Positions 10,614 through 22,106 are shown, numbered from the stretch's first letter. The stretch: DNA of 57,230 nucleotides from Clostridiaceae bacterium (GCA_012513065.1 JAAZCX010000023.1:1-57230), one strand, 5' to 3'. Notes: generated by a model not told the origin, from the letters alone. A program made the numbers and translations.

Positions 10614-10934
10614 TTAAACTATAACAGTATAATAAATAACAACAAATATTTCAAAAAGCAAAATAATTGGAAAAGCAAAAGTAAATCTAGCTTTTTTTGT
10701 TTTATGTCTAAATATGTACATTCCTAAAATTCCCCCAATTCCTCCTCCAAGAAGTACTAACATAAATAGTGTTGATTCACTAATTCTCCATTTTCCATAT
10801 TTAGCTTTCTTTTTATCTATCCACATAGCTAGAAAGCTAATAATATTTATAATTATAATATATATAATTATATTATTTAAGTTAAAAATTGTACTTAAAC
10901 TTATTGTATTTTCAAACATTTTTTGTTTTCTCAT
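10614..10934 (-). CDS. DUF1294 family membrane protein
   Basis: MWIDKKKAKYGKWRISESTLFMLVLLGGGIGGILGMYIFRHKTKKARF. Confidence 0.85.
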   Translation of the reverse strand: MRKQKMFENTISLSTIFNLNNIIIYIIIINIISFLAMWIDKKKAKYGKWRISESTLFMLVLLGGGIGGILGMYIFRHKTKKARFTFAFPIILLFEIFVVIYYTVIV

Positions 10935-11092
10935 TTCTTTTTTGTATATTATTTTTTATATTTCTAATAAATTTGTTATATCATACTTTTTAATTTTTGT
11001 ATAGTTATAATTACTAAAATTTGCTTATTTTCTTGTTTTATGCTATAATAGAGGTGTGTCTATAATACCTTTATCAAAGGAGGTGATATTAT

Positions 11093-11809
11093 ATGTATGA
11101 AAGTTATAAAAAGTTTTCTCTAGAAGATAGACAATGGAACCAATCTTTTTTTGATGCTACTAAAAGTAAGGATAAGAAAAAAGTATTCGATTTATTAAGA
11201 CAAGCAAAAGAAGTATACTTAGATGAATATTATATTGATCATTCAATTTTTGAATTGAATAATTCTGATCTTTCTAAATCTAAAAAAGAAGAAGTTTTAA
11301 ATGGATTAAAAAATTGTAAAATTGTAAAAGATATAGTAGAACAAAAAGATTCTATATCTATTAATACAGTTTCAACTCCTATTATGATATCAAAATTATC
11401 TGATATTATTCCTGGAATGGAAAATGTAAAATCTTCTAACAAAACAGAAAATATTGTAAATAAGAGTTGCTATCGTTCTGAATACATTTCACAAATGCTA
11501 AGTTTTCCGAATAATATAGTAACTGGTTATACATATGGTATTGCTGATAAAGCTAAAAGTTTAGATACTTGGGTAGAATTTAGAAATAATAAAAATCAAG
11601 AGTTTGTTTTATTTCCTGATTCTAATACAGTTTACAATAAAGAAGGTTTTTACTTTTTAAAACATGCTGAACCTCTTAAAAAAGTTTCAAGTGATGACTT
11701 AAAAGGTAAAACTTCAGTAGGAAAATCTTCTGGTTCTTATTCAGAACTTGCATCATCTGTTATTGATATTGACATAGATATTGATATAGATATTGGAGAT
11801 GAAAGATAA
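11093..11809 (+). CDS. Hypothetical protein with C-terminal Asp-Ile repeat
   Basis: 238 aa ORF with SD AAAGGAGGTGATATT; tail VIDIDIDIDIDIGDER; no recognised family. Confidence 0.7.
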   Translation: MYESYKKFSLEDRQWNQSFFDATKSKDKKKVFDLLRQAKEVYLDEYYIDHSIFELNNSDLSKSKKEEVLNGLKNCKIVKDIVEQKDSISINTVSTPIMISKLSDIIPGMENVKSSNKTENIVNKSCYRSEYISQMLSFPNNIVTGYTYGIADKAKSLDTWVEFRNNKNQEFVLFPDSNTVYNKEGFYFLKHAEPLKKVSSDDLKGKTSVGKSSGSYSELASSVIDIDIDIDIDIGDER

Positions 11810-11816
11810 TAAATAT

Positions 11817-11859
11817 AAAAAAAGAAAAGATTAAATATTTAATCTTTTCTTTTTTATTG
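11817..11859. terminator. Bidirectional terminator
   Basis: aaaaaaagaaaagattaaatatttaatcttttctttttta. Confidence 0.8.
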
Positions 11860-11878
11860 TCTTTTTTTCCTTTCTTAT

Positions 11879-14800
11879 TTATCCAAATAAACTTATTTGA
11901 TTACTTTGGCTCATGCCATCTAAACAACCCATTTTCTTTAGTAACTCTACTACTGAATTTCCTATTTTTGAACGAATTTTCATATCATCTATAGACATAA
12001 ATTTTCCTTGTTTTTTAGCTTCTTCTATTCCTTCTGCTGCTACAGTTCCTAAACCTGGTACACTATTTAATGGAGGACGAATTCCTTCATCTTCTATTTG
12101 GAATTTAGTAGAATGTGATTTATACAAATCGATTGGTAAAAATTTTATACCTCTTTCATACATTTCTAATACTAATTCTAATATTGCATACATATTTTTA
12201 TCTTTTGTAGTTGCTGCATTTCCTGCTAAATCTATTTCTTTCATTTTGTTTTTTACTTTATCTTTTCCGTAACACATAACTTCACTATCAAATTCATCTG
12301 CACGTATTGTAAAATATGCAGTATAGTATGCTTTTGGTTCATGTACTTTAAACCATGCTATACGAAAAGCATTTGTTACATATGCTGCAGCATGTGCCTT
12401 TGGAAACATGTATTTTATTTTTTCACAAGATTTTATATACCAATCTGGAACATCATGTTCTTTCATAAGACTTACGTATTCTGCCCATTTATCTTTATCT
12501 TTTAATGCTTTTCCCTTACGTACTGTTTCCATGATTTTAAATGCTGGATTTGGTGGAACACCTTTTTTCATCAAATAAATCATAATATCATCACGACAAC
12601 ATATTGATTCTTGAAGTGTTACTGTTCCTTCATCTATTAATGTTTGCGCATTTCCAAGCCATACGTCTGTACCATGTGATAATCCTGATATACGAATTAA
12701 TTCATCAAAAGTTGTTGGTTTAGTATCTACAAGCATTCCTCTTACAAATTTTGTTCCAAACTCTGGAACTCCATAACTTCCAACTTTACTTCCTATTTGT
12801 TCTGGTGTTACTCCTAGTGCTTTTGTAGAACTAAATAAACTCATAGTTTCTTTATCATCTAAAGGTACTTTTGTTGGATCTATTCCTGTTAAATCATATA
12901 GCATACGAATCATTGTAGGATCATCATGTCCTAGAATATCTAATTTTAATAAGTTTTGATCTATTGAGTGATAATCAAAATGTGTAGTAATAATATCTGA
13001 AGTAGGATCATCGGCTGGATGTTGTACTGGTGTAAATTCATAAATTTCTCTACCTTTTGGTACAACAATTATTCCTCCTGGATGTTGTCCAGTTGTTCTC
13101 TTAACCCCTGTACATCCTGCAGATACTCTAATTACTTCTGCATTCGATACTGGTATTCCTCTTTCTTCATAATATTTTTTTACATATCCATAAGCTGTTT
13201 TATCTGCAACTTTTCCTACGGTTCCAGCTTTAAAGGTTGTTCCTTTTCCAAATATTACTTCTGTATACCTATGTGCTTTTGCTTGATATTCTCCTGAGAA
13301 ATTTAAATCAATATCTGGTTCTTTATCTCCATTAAATCCTAAGAAAGTTTCAAATGGTATATCTATTCCGTCTTTTACCATTTTCGTTCCACATTCTGGA
13401 CAATCTTTATCTGGTAAGTCAAATCCACATTGATATCCATAATCTGCAAAATCAGAATATTTACAATTTGGACATCTATAATGTGGTGGTAATGAATTTA
13501 CTTCAGTAATACCTGTCATATTTGCTACAAAAGAAGATCCTACAGATCCTCTAGACCCTACTATGTATCCATCTTCATTTGATTTCCATACCAATTTTTG
13601 TGCAATTATATACATAACTGAGAATCCATTTTTAATAATAGAATTTAACTCTTTATCTAAACGATCTTGTACTAATTTTGGAAGTGGATCACCATATAAT
13701 TCATGTGCTTTTGTAAAGGCTATATCCTTTATTGTTTCTTCACAACCTTCAATATGTGGTGGACACTTTTCTGGTGATATTGGGCTTATTCTTTCACACA
13801 AATCTGATACTTTATTTGTATTTGTTACTACAACTTCATATGCCTTTTCAGGTCCTAAATATTCAAACTCTTTTAACATTTCTTCTGTTGTTCTTAAATA
13901 TAAAGGTGCTTGCTCATCACTATCTGTATATCCTTGTCCTGCCATTAATATTCTTCTATATATTTCGTCTTGAGGATCTATGAAATGAACATCACAAGTA
14001 GCTACAACTAATTTACCTAATTTTTCTCCTAAATTAACTATCTTTCTATTTATATCTTCAACAACTCTTGCATCTGGAAGTGTTCCATTTCTAACCATGT
14101 ACATATTATTCCCTGTTGGCTGAATTTCTAGATAATCATAATCTTTAGCAATCTCTTCTACATCTTCGTCATCTTTTCCTTCAACAATTGCACGATATAA
14201 TTCTCCAGCTTCACAGGCACTTCCTATTATCAAACCTTCTGAGTATTTTTTATAAATAGACTTTAAAATACGAGGTTTTTTATAAAAATAATGTAAATGT
14301 GAAATTGATACTAATTTATATAGATTTTTAAGTCCTACATAATCTTTTGCAAGTATTATTGCGTGGTAACTTGGTAACTTTTTAAAATCCACCTCTAGTT
14401 TTTCATCTATTTCATCTAATGTTTGTACGTTTTTTTCTTTTAATTTATCAAACATGACTTTTAGCACTTTTACTGTTGTGTCTACATCATCTAGTGCTCT
14501 GTGTGCTACTTCAACTTCTATTCCTAACTTTTCTGCAATTATTCCTAATTTATATTTCTTAAAATTAGGGAATAATTGTTTTGCAAGTCCTAATGTATCC
14601 AAATATGTATTTTCTGAATTGTATCCTAATTCTTTTGCATTATGCTTTAAAAATCCCATATCAAAATCTGCATTATGTGCAACTAATACACTATCTCCAA
14701 CAAACTCTAATACTTTTGGTAAAACTTCTTCGATTTTAGGAGCATCTTTAACCATATCATCAGTAATATTTGTTACTTCAACTACTTTTTGTGGAATTGG

Positions 14801-16675
14801 TTTTTCAGGATTTACAAAAGTACTAAATTCATCAATAACTTCTCCATTTTTTACTTTCATTATTCCTATTTCAGTTATTTTTTCTGTTCTAAATGATAAT
14901 CCTGTTGTTTCCAAATCTAATACACAAAATGTACTATTTTCAATATTTTGATTTTTTGAATTAGTTGTAACTGTTACTTTATCTGGCACTAAATATGCTT
15001 CTACTCCATATATTATTTTCATGTCTGGATTATCATATCCTAACATTTTATGAGCATCTGGAAAAGATTGTACTACACCATGATCTGTTATAGCAATTGA
15101 TTTCATTCCCCATTTCATAGCTCTTTTAATCAATTCTGTTGCTGGAGTAACTGCATCCATTTGACTCATCTGAGTATGCATATGAAGTTCTACTCTTTTT
15201 ACCTCTGAATTATCCATTCTTATTTCTCTTTTTATTCCTTCTGATTTAACAATTGTATTTATCATAATTGTTAGTTCATTAGAAAATGTGTCCATTCCAG
15301 CTTTTCCAGAAAGTTTTATTCCTTTTGATTCTTTTATTTTTCCTAAAACTCTTTTATAGTTATCTTTTGTTAAAAATGTTTTACATGTTATTGTACTTGT
15401 CCCATCATATACAGCAATACTAACTAATATTTTTCCACCTTTAAGTTCTCTTTCTTCTATATTAATTACTTCTCCATCTATTGCTATATTTCCAGATTCT
15501 ACTCCTATATCTTGTATTTTTACAACTTTTTCTTTTATTTCTACATGCATTCCTAATATTAAAGGAGAATTATCATCTTCAGTTGGTAATTTAGGAAATT
15601 CATCTCCATTTACTTCTAAAATTGTATTAGCTATCACTGTTACATCTCCAGCAAAAGCATCTAATCCTGCTTTTCCAATACATTTTATTCCGCTTGCATT
15701 TTTTATTTTGGATGTTACTTCATTTCCTTCTGTTATATTTTTTGTAAATGATTTACAAGTAATAATACCTGTACCATCATACAAATCAAAAATTATCATA
15801 CCTTTTCCTGTTTTAGTTTCTCTTACCTCGCATGATACAATTCTTCCTTCAATGGTTATTTTCTTATTATCTGCAGATATATCTGCTATTTTAACTTTAT
15901 TTTCTTTTCCTTTAGATAATGTACCTAAAATTATATTATTTTCTTCTAAAGCTTCTAGCTCTTCAAAATACGCTTCTTCTGGAACAGGAATATATTCTCC
16001 TAAAAATTCCTCAGATTTGTTTTGATTTTTTTCGTTTTGTATGTTTTCTTGTTTTTTATTTTCTTCTTTTTTATTTTCTGTTTCTTTTTGTATTTCTTGG
16101 ATTAATTCTTCTTGTCTTATTCTTGCATTTTCTTGTCTCTCTTTAATTTTTTCTTCTGATATATTTTCTATATATACTACTTTATATTTTTTTCCATAAA
16201 AATTAAGCAAAATACTAGATAAAGTTTCATCTAGTTTTTTTGCTATTAAAAATTCTTTTCCTTTCATTGTAATCATAACATTTGCAATTTTTCCATCTAT
16301 TGAAATCAAACTATTATTTAATATTGCTTTTGTCATTGGATGTTTTATTGCCATATATTCTATTATATCTTGCCACTCTTTTGAAATGTCATTATCATGT
16401 TCATGTCCTTCACAAACAGAGTCTTCAATTTCATCTTCAGACTCTGTTTCTATTTTAATATTTGCTTCTTTTATATGAAAACGTGATTCTAAGTATTTTT
16501 CAAAAGTAAATATATCTCTTATATTTATATGTTTTTGTGTATGAAGTTCGATCTCTAGTATATTAGTTTTTTTAAAAAGATTCATATTTTTTATTGTAGA
16601 ATCTAACAAAACTGTTGAACTAGAATTAAAGTCTTTAAATATTTCTTTTAATGTCTTAACAATCGCTCCATCCAT
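11879..16675 (-). CDS. polC: DNA polymerase III alpha subunit, Gram-positive PolC type with embedded exonuclease
   Basis: 1598 aa, PHP (VELHMHTQMSQMDAVTPATELI), exonuclease (FCVLDLETTGLS), polymerase motifs. Confidence 0.98.
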   Translation of the reverse strand: MDGAIVKTLKEIFKDFNSSSTVLLDSTIKNMNLFKKTNILEIELHTQKHINIRDIFTFEKYLESRFHIKEANIKIETESEDEIEDSVCEGHEHDNDISKEWQDIIEYMAIKHPMTKAILNNSLISIDGKIANVMITMKGKEFLIAKKLDETLSSILLNFYGKKYKVVYIENISEEKIKERQENARIRQEELIQEIQKETENKKEENKKQENIQNEKNQNKSEEFLGEYIPVPEEAYFEELEALEENNIILGTLSKGKENKVKIADISADNKKITIEGRIVSCEVRETKTGKGMIIFDLYDGTGIITCKSFTKNITEGNEVTSKIKNASGIKCIGKAGLDAFAGDVTVIANTILEVNGDEFPKLPTEDDNSPLILGMHVEIKEKVVKIQDIGVESGNIAIDGEVINIEERELKGGKILVSIAVYDGTSTITCKTFLTKDNYKRVLGKIKESKGIKLSGKAGMDTFSNELTIMINTIVKSEGIKREIRMDNSEVKRVELHMHTQMSQMDAVTPATELIKRAMKWGMKSIAITDHGVVQSFPDAHKMLGYDNPDMKIIYGVEAYLVPDKVTVTTNSKNQNIENSTFCVLDLETTGLSFRTEKITEIGIMKVKNGEVIDEFSTFVNPEKPIPQKVVEVTNITDDMVKDAPKIEEVLPKVLEFVGDSVLVAHNADFDMGFLKHNAKELGYNSENTYLDTLGLAKQLFPNFKKYKLGIIAEKLGIEVEVAHRALDDVDTTVKVLKVMFDKLKEKNVQTLDEIDEKLEVDFKKLPSYHAIILAKDYVGLKNLYKLVSISHLHYFYKKPRILKSIYKKYSEGLIIGSACEAGELYRAIVEGKDDEDVEEIAKDYDYLEIQPTGNNMYMVRNGTLPDARVVEDINRKIVNLGEKLGKLVVATCDVHFIDPQDEIYRRILMAGQGYTDSDEQAPLYLRTTEEMLKEFEYLGPEKAYEVVVTNTNKVSDLCERISPISPEKCPPHIEGCEETIKDIAFTKAHELYGDPLPKLVQDRLDKELNSIIKNGFSVMYIIAQKLVWKSNEDGYIVGSRGSVGSSFVANMTGITEVNSLPPHYRCPNCKYSDFADYGYQCGFDLPDKDCPECGTKMVKDGIDIPFETFLGFNGDKEPDIDLNFSGEYQAKAHRYTEVIFGKGTTFKAGTVGKVADKTAYGYVKKYYEERGIPVSNAEVIRVSAGCTGVKRTTGQHPGGIIVVPKGREIYEFTPVQHPADDPTSDIITTHFDYHSIDQNLLKLDILGHDDPTMIRMLYDLTGIDPTKVPLDDKETMSLFSSTKALGVTPEQIGSKVGSYGVPEFGTKFVRGMLVDTKPTTFDELIRISGLSHGTDVWLGNAQTLIDEGTVTLQESICCRDDIMIYLMKKGVPPNPAFKIMETVRKGKALKDKDKWAEYVSLMKEHDVPDWYIKSCEKIKYMFPKAHAAAYVTNAFRIAWFKVHEPKAYYTAYFTIRADEFDSEVMCYGKDKVKNKMKEIDLAGNAATTKDKNMYAILELVLEMYERGIKFLPIDLYKSHSTKFQIEDEGIRPPLNSVPGLGTVAAEGIEEAKKQGKFMSIDDMKIRSKIGNSVVELLKKMGCLDGMSQSNQISLFG

Positions 16676-16698
16676 TATTTTTAAGCCCCCTAAAGTTT

Positions 16699-18630
16699 TT
16701 AATAAACATCCTGATCTGTATCAAAGAATCCAAGTATTTGAGTAGTTCCATTTGTTCTTCTCTTTCTTGGAACAATATTTTCTTCTATTTCTTCTATTTG
16801 TTCTTTTTCAATAATCTTTGGTTGTTTTTCTATTTTTGCTTCTTTCTTTTGTATAGTAACAGCAGAAACATTTTCTTCTTTTCTCAATGTTGCTCTTGGT
16901 TGTACGCTAGTTGTTCTTGGTTGTGTAGAAGTTGTTGTTGATTTAGTTTGTCCAACTGTTTTAACTTCTTTTACTGCTGGTTGTTGCTTTTGTATTAAAT
17001 GTATTTTTTTATCTAATATTTTATCAATTTGAGATTCTATCATAGCTGCAGTCATCTTAGAATTTTCTTCTATTTTTTCTATTTTTGTCTCTAATTTTTT
17101 ATTTTCTGCTTGTAATTTTTTTATTAGTTCTTGTTGAGTTATATTTGTAATTTCTAATTTTTCATAGTTAGAAATATTTTCATCTTGTCTTTTTAAATTA
17201 GTTTGTTCAATTTGTGTCCATTTTTTATTTATTTGTTCTTGAAGTATTTTCACTAATTTGTTCATATCTTGAACATTTTTGTTCATTTGTTTTTGTATTA
17301 ATTGTAATTTTCCATTCATATCTATTTGATTTTGTTTATTATTGTCTCCACATTCTTCTCTTATTTCTTCAATTAAATTTTCAAAATCTTCTTTATTTAA
17401 ATTTATATCTTCTTTTAGTAAAGTAATGCTTTCACTTATATTATTTATTTCTTCAGCTTTTTTAGTAAAATTATCATTTATATTTTTTATGCTAGAGTCA
17501 ATTTCCTCTTGTGCTTTTTTTAATTTTTTATCCTGATTTTTTTCTAAATCAGTACTCTTTTTATTTAATTCTTCAATTCTATCAGCAAAAGCATCATTAA
17601 GAGCTTTGATATTATTATCAGAATCTTCTTGCATTCCTTTTAATTTTATATTTTGTTTTTCTTCGAATTGTTGAATTTTTGAATCTATTATATTTTCTTT
17701 TTCTTCAATGTTTTCTTGTAATTCAACCATTCCATCATTAAATTGTTTTATTAATCTATCTAATTCTTCTTTATTTTTACTAGTAAATTCATTTACTATA
17801 TTTTTATTTTCTGTTTCACTTTTATCAATTTGATTTTTCATATCAAAAATAGTTTGATTAAATTCTTCAATCAAATCTTTTAATTGTTTATCATATTTTT
17901 TATCTATTTTATCAATTTGAGTTTTATTTTCTTTTTGATTAGATTCACTATTTTTAGAAATAACTACTAATTGTTCTAATATATCAGATATTTCTTTATC
18001 AAATTGTTTTAGTCGATTATTTATTTCTTCTTGTTTAGTTCTTGTTTCAAGATTCTCAGTTTGTACAAGCATTTGTAATTCTTCTACTTGTTTATCAATT
18101 TTAGAATCGATTTTCTTTATGTTTTGTTTTAATTTTTCAATTGCATCTTTTGTTTCTATACTTTCATTTTGTACAACTATTTGTAGGTTTCCAATTTGTT
18201 CATCTATTTTTGCATCTAATTCTCTTTTACTTTCTAATATTTTTAATATTATCTTTTTTAGTTTTTGAACAGGTGTTAATTCTTTTACTTTTACTGTTAA
18301 TTCATTAAATTGTTTCTTAAATTCTTCAAATTGTTGTTCATTTTGCATATAAATATCTTGTGCTTTTTCTTCAATTCCTTCATCAATTTGCAACTTACCG
18401 TCTTTTTCAATTTTTTTCTGTTTCTTTTCAATTTTCTCAATTTCTTTTTTACTTAATTGATATAAATCCATTATTTTTTTACATAATTGTCTTAATGTTT
18501 CTATTTCTTTTTCATATTTATCATCTTCAATAAACCTTTGGAATTTTCCCATAAGTTCACCTTGTGATTTCTCAATTACTTTATTTAGGTCTTTAATTTT
18601 TTTATCTAATATTTCTTCTTTTTCTTCCAT
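16699..18630 (-). CDS. Long coiled-coil protein of unknown function
   Basis: 643 aa, K/E/Q-rich heptads throughout. Confidence 0.7.
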   Translation of the reverse strand: MEEKEEILDKKIKDLNKVIEKSQGELMGKFQRFIEDDKYEKEIETLRQLCKKIMDLYQLSKKEIEKIEKKQKKIEKDGKLQIDEGIEEKAQDIYMQNEQQFEEFKKQFNELTVKVKELTPVQKLKKIILKILESKRELDAKIDEQIGNLQIVVQNESIETKDAIEKLKQNIKKIDSKIDKQVEELQMLVQTENLETRTKQEEINNRLKQFDKEISDILEQLVVISKNSESNQKENKTQIDKIDKKYDKQLKDLIEEFNQTIFDMKNQIDKSETENKNIVNEFTSKNKEELDRLIKQFNDGMVELQENIEEKENIIDSKIQQFEEKQNIKLKGMQEDSDNNIKALNDAFADRIEELNKKSTDLEKNQDKKLKKAQEEIDSSIKNINDNFTKKAEEINNISESITLLKEDINLNKEDFENLIEEIREECGDNNKQNQIDMNGKLQLIQKQMNKNVQDMNKLVKILQEQINKKWTQIEQTNLKRQDENISNYEKLEITNITQQELIKKLQAENKKLETKIEKIEENSKMTAAMIESQIDKILDKKIHLIQKQQPAVKEVKTVGQTKSTTTSTQPRTTSVQPRATLRKEENVSAVTIQKKEAKIEKQPKIIEKEQIEEIEENIVPRKRRTNGTTQILGFFDTDQDVY

Positions 18631-18653
18631 TTTTTATCATTTCTCCTTGGATT

Positions 18654-19973
18654 TTATAAAATTCTTAAAATATCATTATAAGTAACATATATTGATAATG
18701 CAATTAACAAAGCAAATCCTATTAGTTGAATATTTATTTCTACTTTTTCACTAAGTCTTTTTCTTCTAACTGCTTCTATGACTAGTAATACAAATTTTCC
18801 ACCATCTAATGCTGGAATTGGCAATAAGTTTGTTACACCTAAAGATAAAGAAATTAAAGCTAAAATATATATAAAATCTTTTATCTGATTTGTATTTGCT
18901 ACTACTTCTGAAATTCCAACAGGTCCCATAAACTGATCTACTCTAACTTCTCCTACAAATAACATTTTTAAGTTATTAAATATTGAAAAACAAAAATCTC
19001 TAGTTTGAAAACTTGCATAATACATATTATTTAAAAATGTGTTTTCAGCAGTTTTAAAATATACTCCCAAATAGTAATAATAATTTGTGTCTGATTGTAA
19101 TTGAATATTTATTTCTTCATTTTCTCTTTTTACTATAAAATTCAAAGTTTCATAATCTTCTTGATTAATTATATCAATTATTTCTGTTTGATTTTTTACA
19201 TCTTTACCATTTATTTTTATTATTTCATCATTTGCTTTTAAACCATTTTTTTCTGCAGTACTGTTTGCATCTACTGTAATAATTTTTGTATTTTCACCAG
19301 AAGAAATTGATTTTAAATAAATTCCTGTATTTTTATAAGGTATAGCTGTTGGTTTTAACTTTATATCTATTTCTTCTTCATTTCTTTTTATTGTAATGGT
19401 CATCTCTTCTCCATTACTTTTCTTCAATATTTCATCTATATCTGTTTTTATATTTACTCTTTTTCCATTAATTTTAATAATCTCATCATTTTCAATCATT
19501 CCTACTTGTTGTGCTGCATATTCAGGAATTGTTTCTTTTATTATTAGTGTAGAATTGTTACCTATTGATGTAGTTAATATAAAATATACTACAATTGCAA
19601 ATACTATATTTACAATTCCACCAGCCAATACAATTGCTATTCTTTTTGGAATACTCGCTTTACTAAAAGATCCTTCTTTTTGTGAATATTCTTCTTCTCC
19701 CTCTAGATTAACAAATCCGCCTAAAGGTATTAATCTTAAAGTGTATTTTGTTTCTTTTCCTTGTTTTTTCCATATTACAGGTCCAAAACCTATTGAAAAT
19801 TCATTTACTCTTACTTTGCAGAATTTTGCTACAAAGAAATGTCCACCTTCATGAATCAAAATTAGAAATCCTAATACAAATATAATTTTTAAAGCACTAA
19901 CAAAAAAAGTAATCAATATAAAATCTTCCTTTCTAGCAATTTTCCTATAACAACATAAATAAGAAATATGCAA
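18654..19973 (-). CDS. rseP: RIP metalloprotease RseP/site-2 protease (real start probably internal, near LITFFVSALKIIF)
   Basis: HEGGHFFVAK, two PDZ-like domains, LLPIPALDGGKF. Confidence 0.95.
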   Translation of the reverse strand: MHISYLCCYRKIARKEDFILITFFVSALKIIFVLGFLILIHEGGHFFVAKFCKVRVNEFSIGFGPVIWKKQGKETKYTLRLIPLGGFVNLEGEEEYSQKEGSFSKASIPKRIAIVLAGGIVNIVFAIVVYFILTTSIGNNSTLIIKETIPEYAAQQVGMIENDEIIKINGKRVNIKTDIDEILKKSNGEEMTITIKRNEEEIDIKLKPTAIPYKNTGIYLKSISSGENTKIITVDANSTAEKNGLKANDEIIKINGKDVKNQTEIIDIINQEDYETLNFIVKRENEEINIQLQSDTNYYYYLGVYFKTAENTFLNNMYYASFQTRDFCFSIFNNLKMLFVGEVRVDQFMGPVGISEVVANTNQIKDFIYILALISLSLGVTNLLPIPALDGGKFVLLVIEAVRRKRLSEKVEINIQLIGFALLIALSIYVTYNDILRIL

Positions 19974-20754
19974 ATGGTGCTATAAATATAACACTATCTA
20001 TACGATCTAACATTCCGCCATGACCTGGTATTAAATTACTAAAATCTTTTATTCCAGTATAACGTTTTATACTAGAAGCTGCTAAATCACCTAATTGTCC
20101 TACTAAACTTAATACTACGCTTATTATTATTATATAACAATAATTAAAATTCATTCCAAAATAAGTGTTACATATCCAAGTATAACCAAGCATTATAAAA
20201 ATTGCTCCTATTGTTCCTGCTATGCATCCTTCTAAACTTTTATTAGGACTAATTTGACTAAATTTATGTTTTCCAAATCTTTTTCCGATAAGATATGCAA
20301 ATATATCTGTACCCCAAGATGCAAAAAACAAATACCATACAATAATTATTCCATTTTCCATTTGGCGTATTATTGGAATATACATTAAAAATATAACTAT
20401 ATAACATATTCCGAAAAATGTAATTGCTATATCTTTAATATTATATTTCATATTTGTTGCAATAACTTGTGCAAATAATACTAATATTGATATCGGTATT
20501 ATTGCAGCAATTGCTCTTAATGCATATCCAGATGGAATGATATGAATACACGATATTGATAATGCAGCAACATATGCAATCCATCTTAAATCACGGTTTT
20601 GATTTTGCTCTTTAAAGCTATGAAAATACTCATGTAATGCCATAATAGCTATAATACTAAAACATATATCAATTATGTATTTATTTCCAAATATAATTAT
20701 AATTGCTACTAATGGAAATCCAATTAGTGCAGAAGATATTCTCTTAAAATCCAT
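19945..20754 (-). CDS. cdsA: Phosphatidate cytidylyltransferase
   Basis: SLEGCIAGTIGA ... IKDFSNLIPGHGGMLDRIDS. Confidence 0.96.
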   Translation of the reverse strand: MDFKRISSALIGFPLVAIIIIFGNKYIIDICFSIIAIMALHEYFHSFKEQNQNRDLRWIAYVAALSISCIHIIPSGYALRAIAAIIPISILVLFAQVIATNMKYNIKDIAITFFGICYIVIFLMYIPIIRQMENGIIIVWYLFFASWGTDIFAYLIGKRFGKHKFSQISPNKSLEGCIAGTIGAIFIMLGYTWICNTYFGMNFNYCYIIIISVVLSLVGQLGDLAASSIKRYTGIKDFSNLIPGHGGMLDRIDSVIFIAPFAYFLFMLL

Positions 20755-20766
20755 ATTTATTCCTTT

Positions 20767-21474
20767 CTATTTGCCTCCAAATTTTCTATTTCTTTTTTTG
20801 TATATTTCTATTATATCATCTATATCTTTTTCTTCAAAATCAGGCCAATTTTTTTCTAGAAATATAAATTCAGAATACACAATTTGCCATGGTAAAAAAT
20901 TGCTTGTTCTTAATTCTCCACTAGTACGAACTAGAATATCTGGATCTGGTTGACCTTCTGTATATAGTGAATTTGATACTACTTCTTCAGATATATCCTC
21001 TAACTCTAATTCTCCATTTTTTACTTTTGATGCAATTTTTTTAACTGCTTTTAATATTTCGTCTCTTCCACCATAATTAAGTGCAATATTAAATGTTACA
21101 CCTGTATTGTTTTTTGTTCTTTCCATACATTTGTAAATACTTTTTTGCATTCCTTCTGGTAGTCCACTAATATCTCCTAATACTTTTACTTTTATATTTT
21201 CAGTATCAGCTCTTTTAGTATAATCATCTAAATAATTTTGAAGTAATAGCATAAGTGCTCCAACTTCATCTTCTGTTCTTTTCCAATTTTCGGTTGAAAA
21301 AGCATACACTGTAATATATCCTAATCCTATTTTATTAGCATAACGAACTATTCTTTCTAGTGTTTTTGCACCTTCTTTATGTCCTATTTTTGGATCTAAG
21401 CCTTTTTGCTTTGCCCATCTTCTATTTCCATCCATTATAATTGCTATATGCTTTGGCATATTTTCTTGGTCCAT
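20767..21474 (-). CDS. uppS: Undecaprenyl diphosphate synthase
   Basis: HIAIIMDGNRRWAKQKG; DPDILVRTSGELRTSNFLPWQ. Confidence 0.97.
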   Translation of the reverse strand: MDQENMPKHIAIIMDGNRRWAKQKGLDPKIGHKEGAKTLERIVRYANKIGLGYITVYAFSTENWKRTEDEVGALMLLLQNYLDDYTKRADTENIKVKVLGDISGLPEGMQKSIYKCMERTKNNTGVTFNIALNYGGRDEILKAVKKIASKVKNGELELEDISEEVVSNSLYTEGQPDPDILVRTSGELRTSNFLPWQIVYSEFIFLEKNWPDFEEKDIDDIIEIYKKRNRKFGGK

Positions 21475-21537
21475 GTATTTTTATCTCCTTTAGTTGATTT
21501 AATTAATAAAAAATTTGTTTTAATTATTCTAAAGTTA

Positions 21538-22086
21538 TTATATTGTCATTATTTCTTTTTCTTTATTTTCTGTGATTTTATCTATTTCATCTGTCATTTT
21601 ATCAGTTATTTTTTGAATTTGATCTTCTGCTTGTTTTAAATCATCTTCAGTAATAGCAGAATCTTTTTGCATTTTTTTGAAATCATCTATTCCGTCTCTT
21701 CTTACTTGTCTTATTGCAACTTTTGCATCTTCTGCCATTTTCTTTATATCTTTTACTAATGCTTTTCTTCTTTCTTCATTTAAATCTGGGAAATTTAAAC
21801 GAATTACTTTTCCATCATTATTTGGTGTTATTCCTATATCTGATGAAAGTATTGCTCTTTCTATTTCTTTTAGAATGCTCATATCCCATGGTTGAATAAC
21901 TATTAATCTTGCTTCTGGTACTGATATTCCTGCTACTTGATTAATCGGTGTAGATGTTCCATAATAATCTACTGTTACCTTGTTTAATATTGCAGGGTTT
22001 GCTCTTCCTGCTCTTACTTCTGATAAATTTTCCTCAAAAACACTTATTGTTTTATTCATTTTTTCTTGAATGTTAGTATAATCCAT
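21538..22086 (-). CDS. frr: Ribosome recycling factor
   Basis: VRAGRANPAILNKVTVDYYGTSTPINQVA. Confidence 0.97.
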   Translation of the reverse strand: MDYTNIQEKMNKTISVFEENLSEVRAGRANPAILNKVTVDYYGTSTPINQVAGISVPEARLIVIQPWDMSILKEIERAILSSDIGITPNNDGKVIRLNFPDLNEERRKALVKDIKKMAEDAKVAIRQVRRDGIDDFKKMQKDSAITEDDLKQAEDQIQKITDKMTDEIDKITENKEKEIMTI

Positions 22087-22106
22087 AATTTTCTCTCCTT
22101 TTAATT

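Noticed and set aside
11913-12272. Numerous plus-strand ORFs antisense to minus-strand genes (e.g. inside polC)
   Set aside because: Low-complexity antisense translations of AT-rich coding sequence, no SD or family resemblance.
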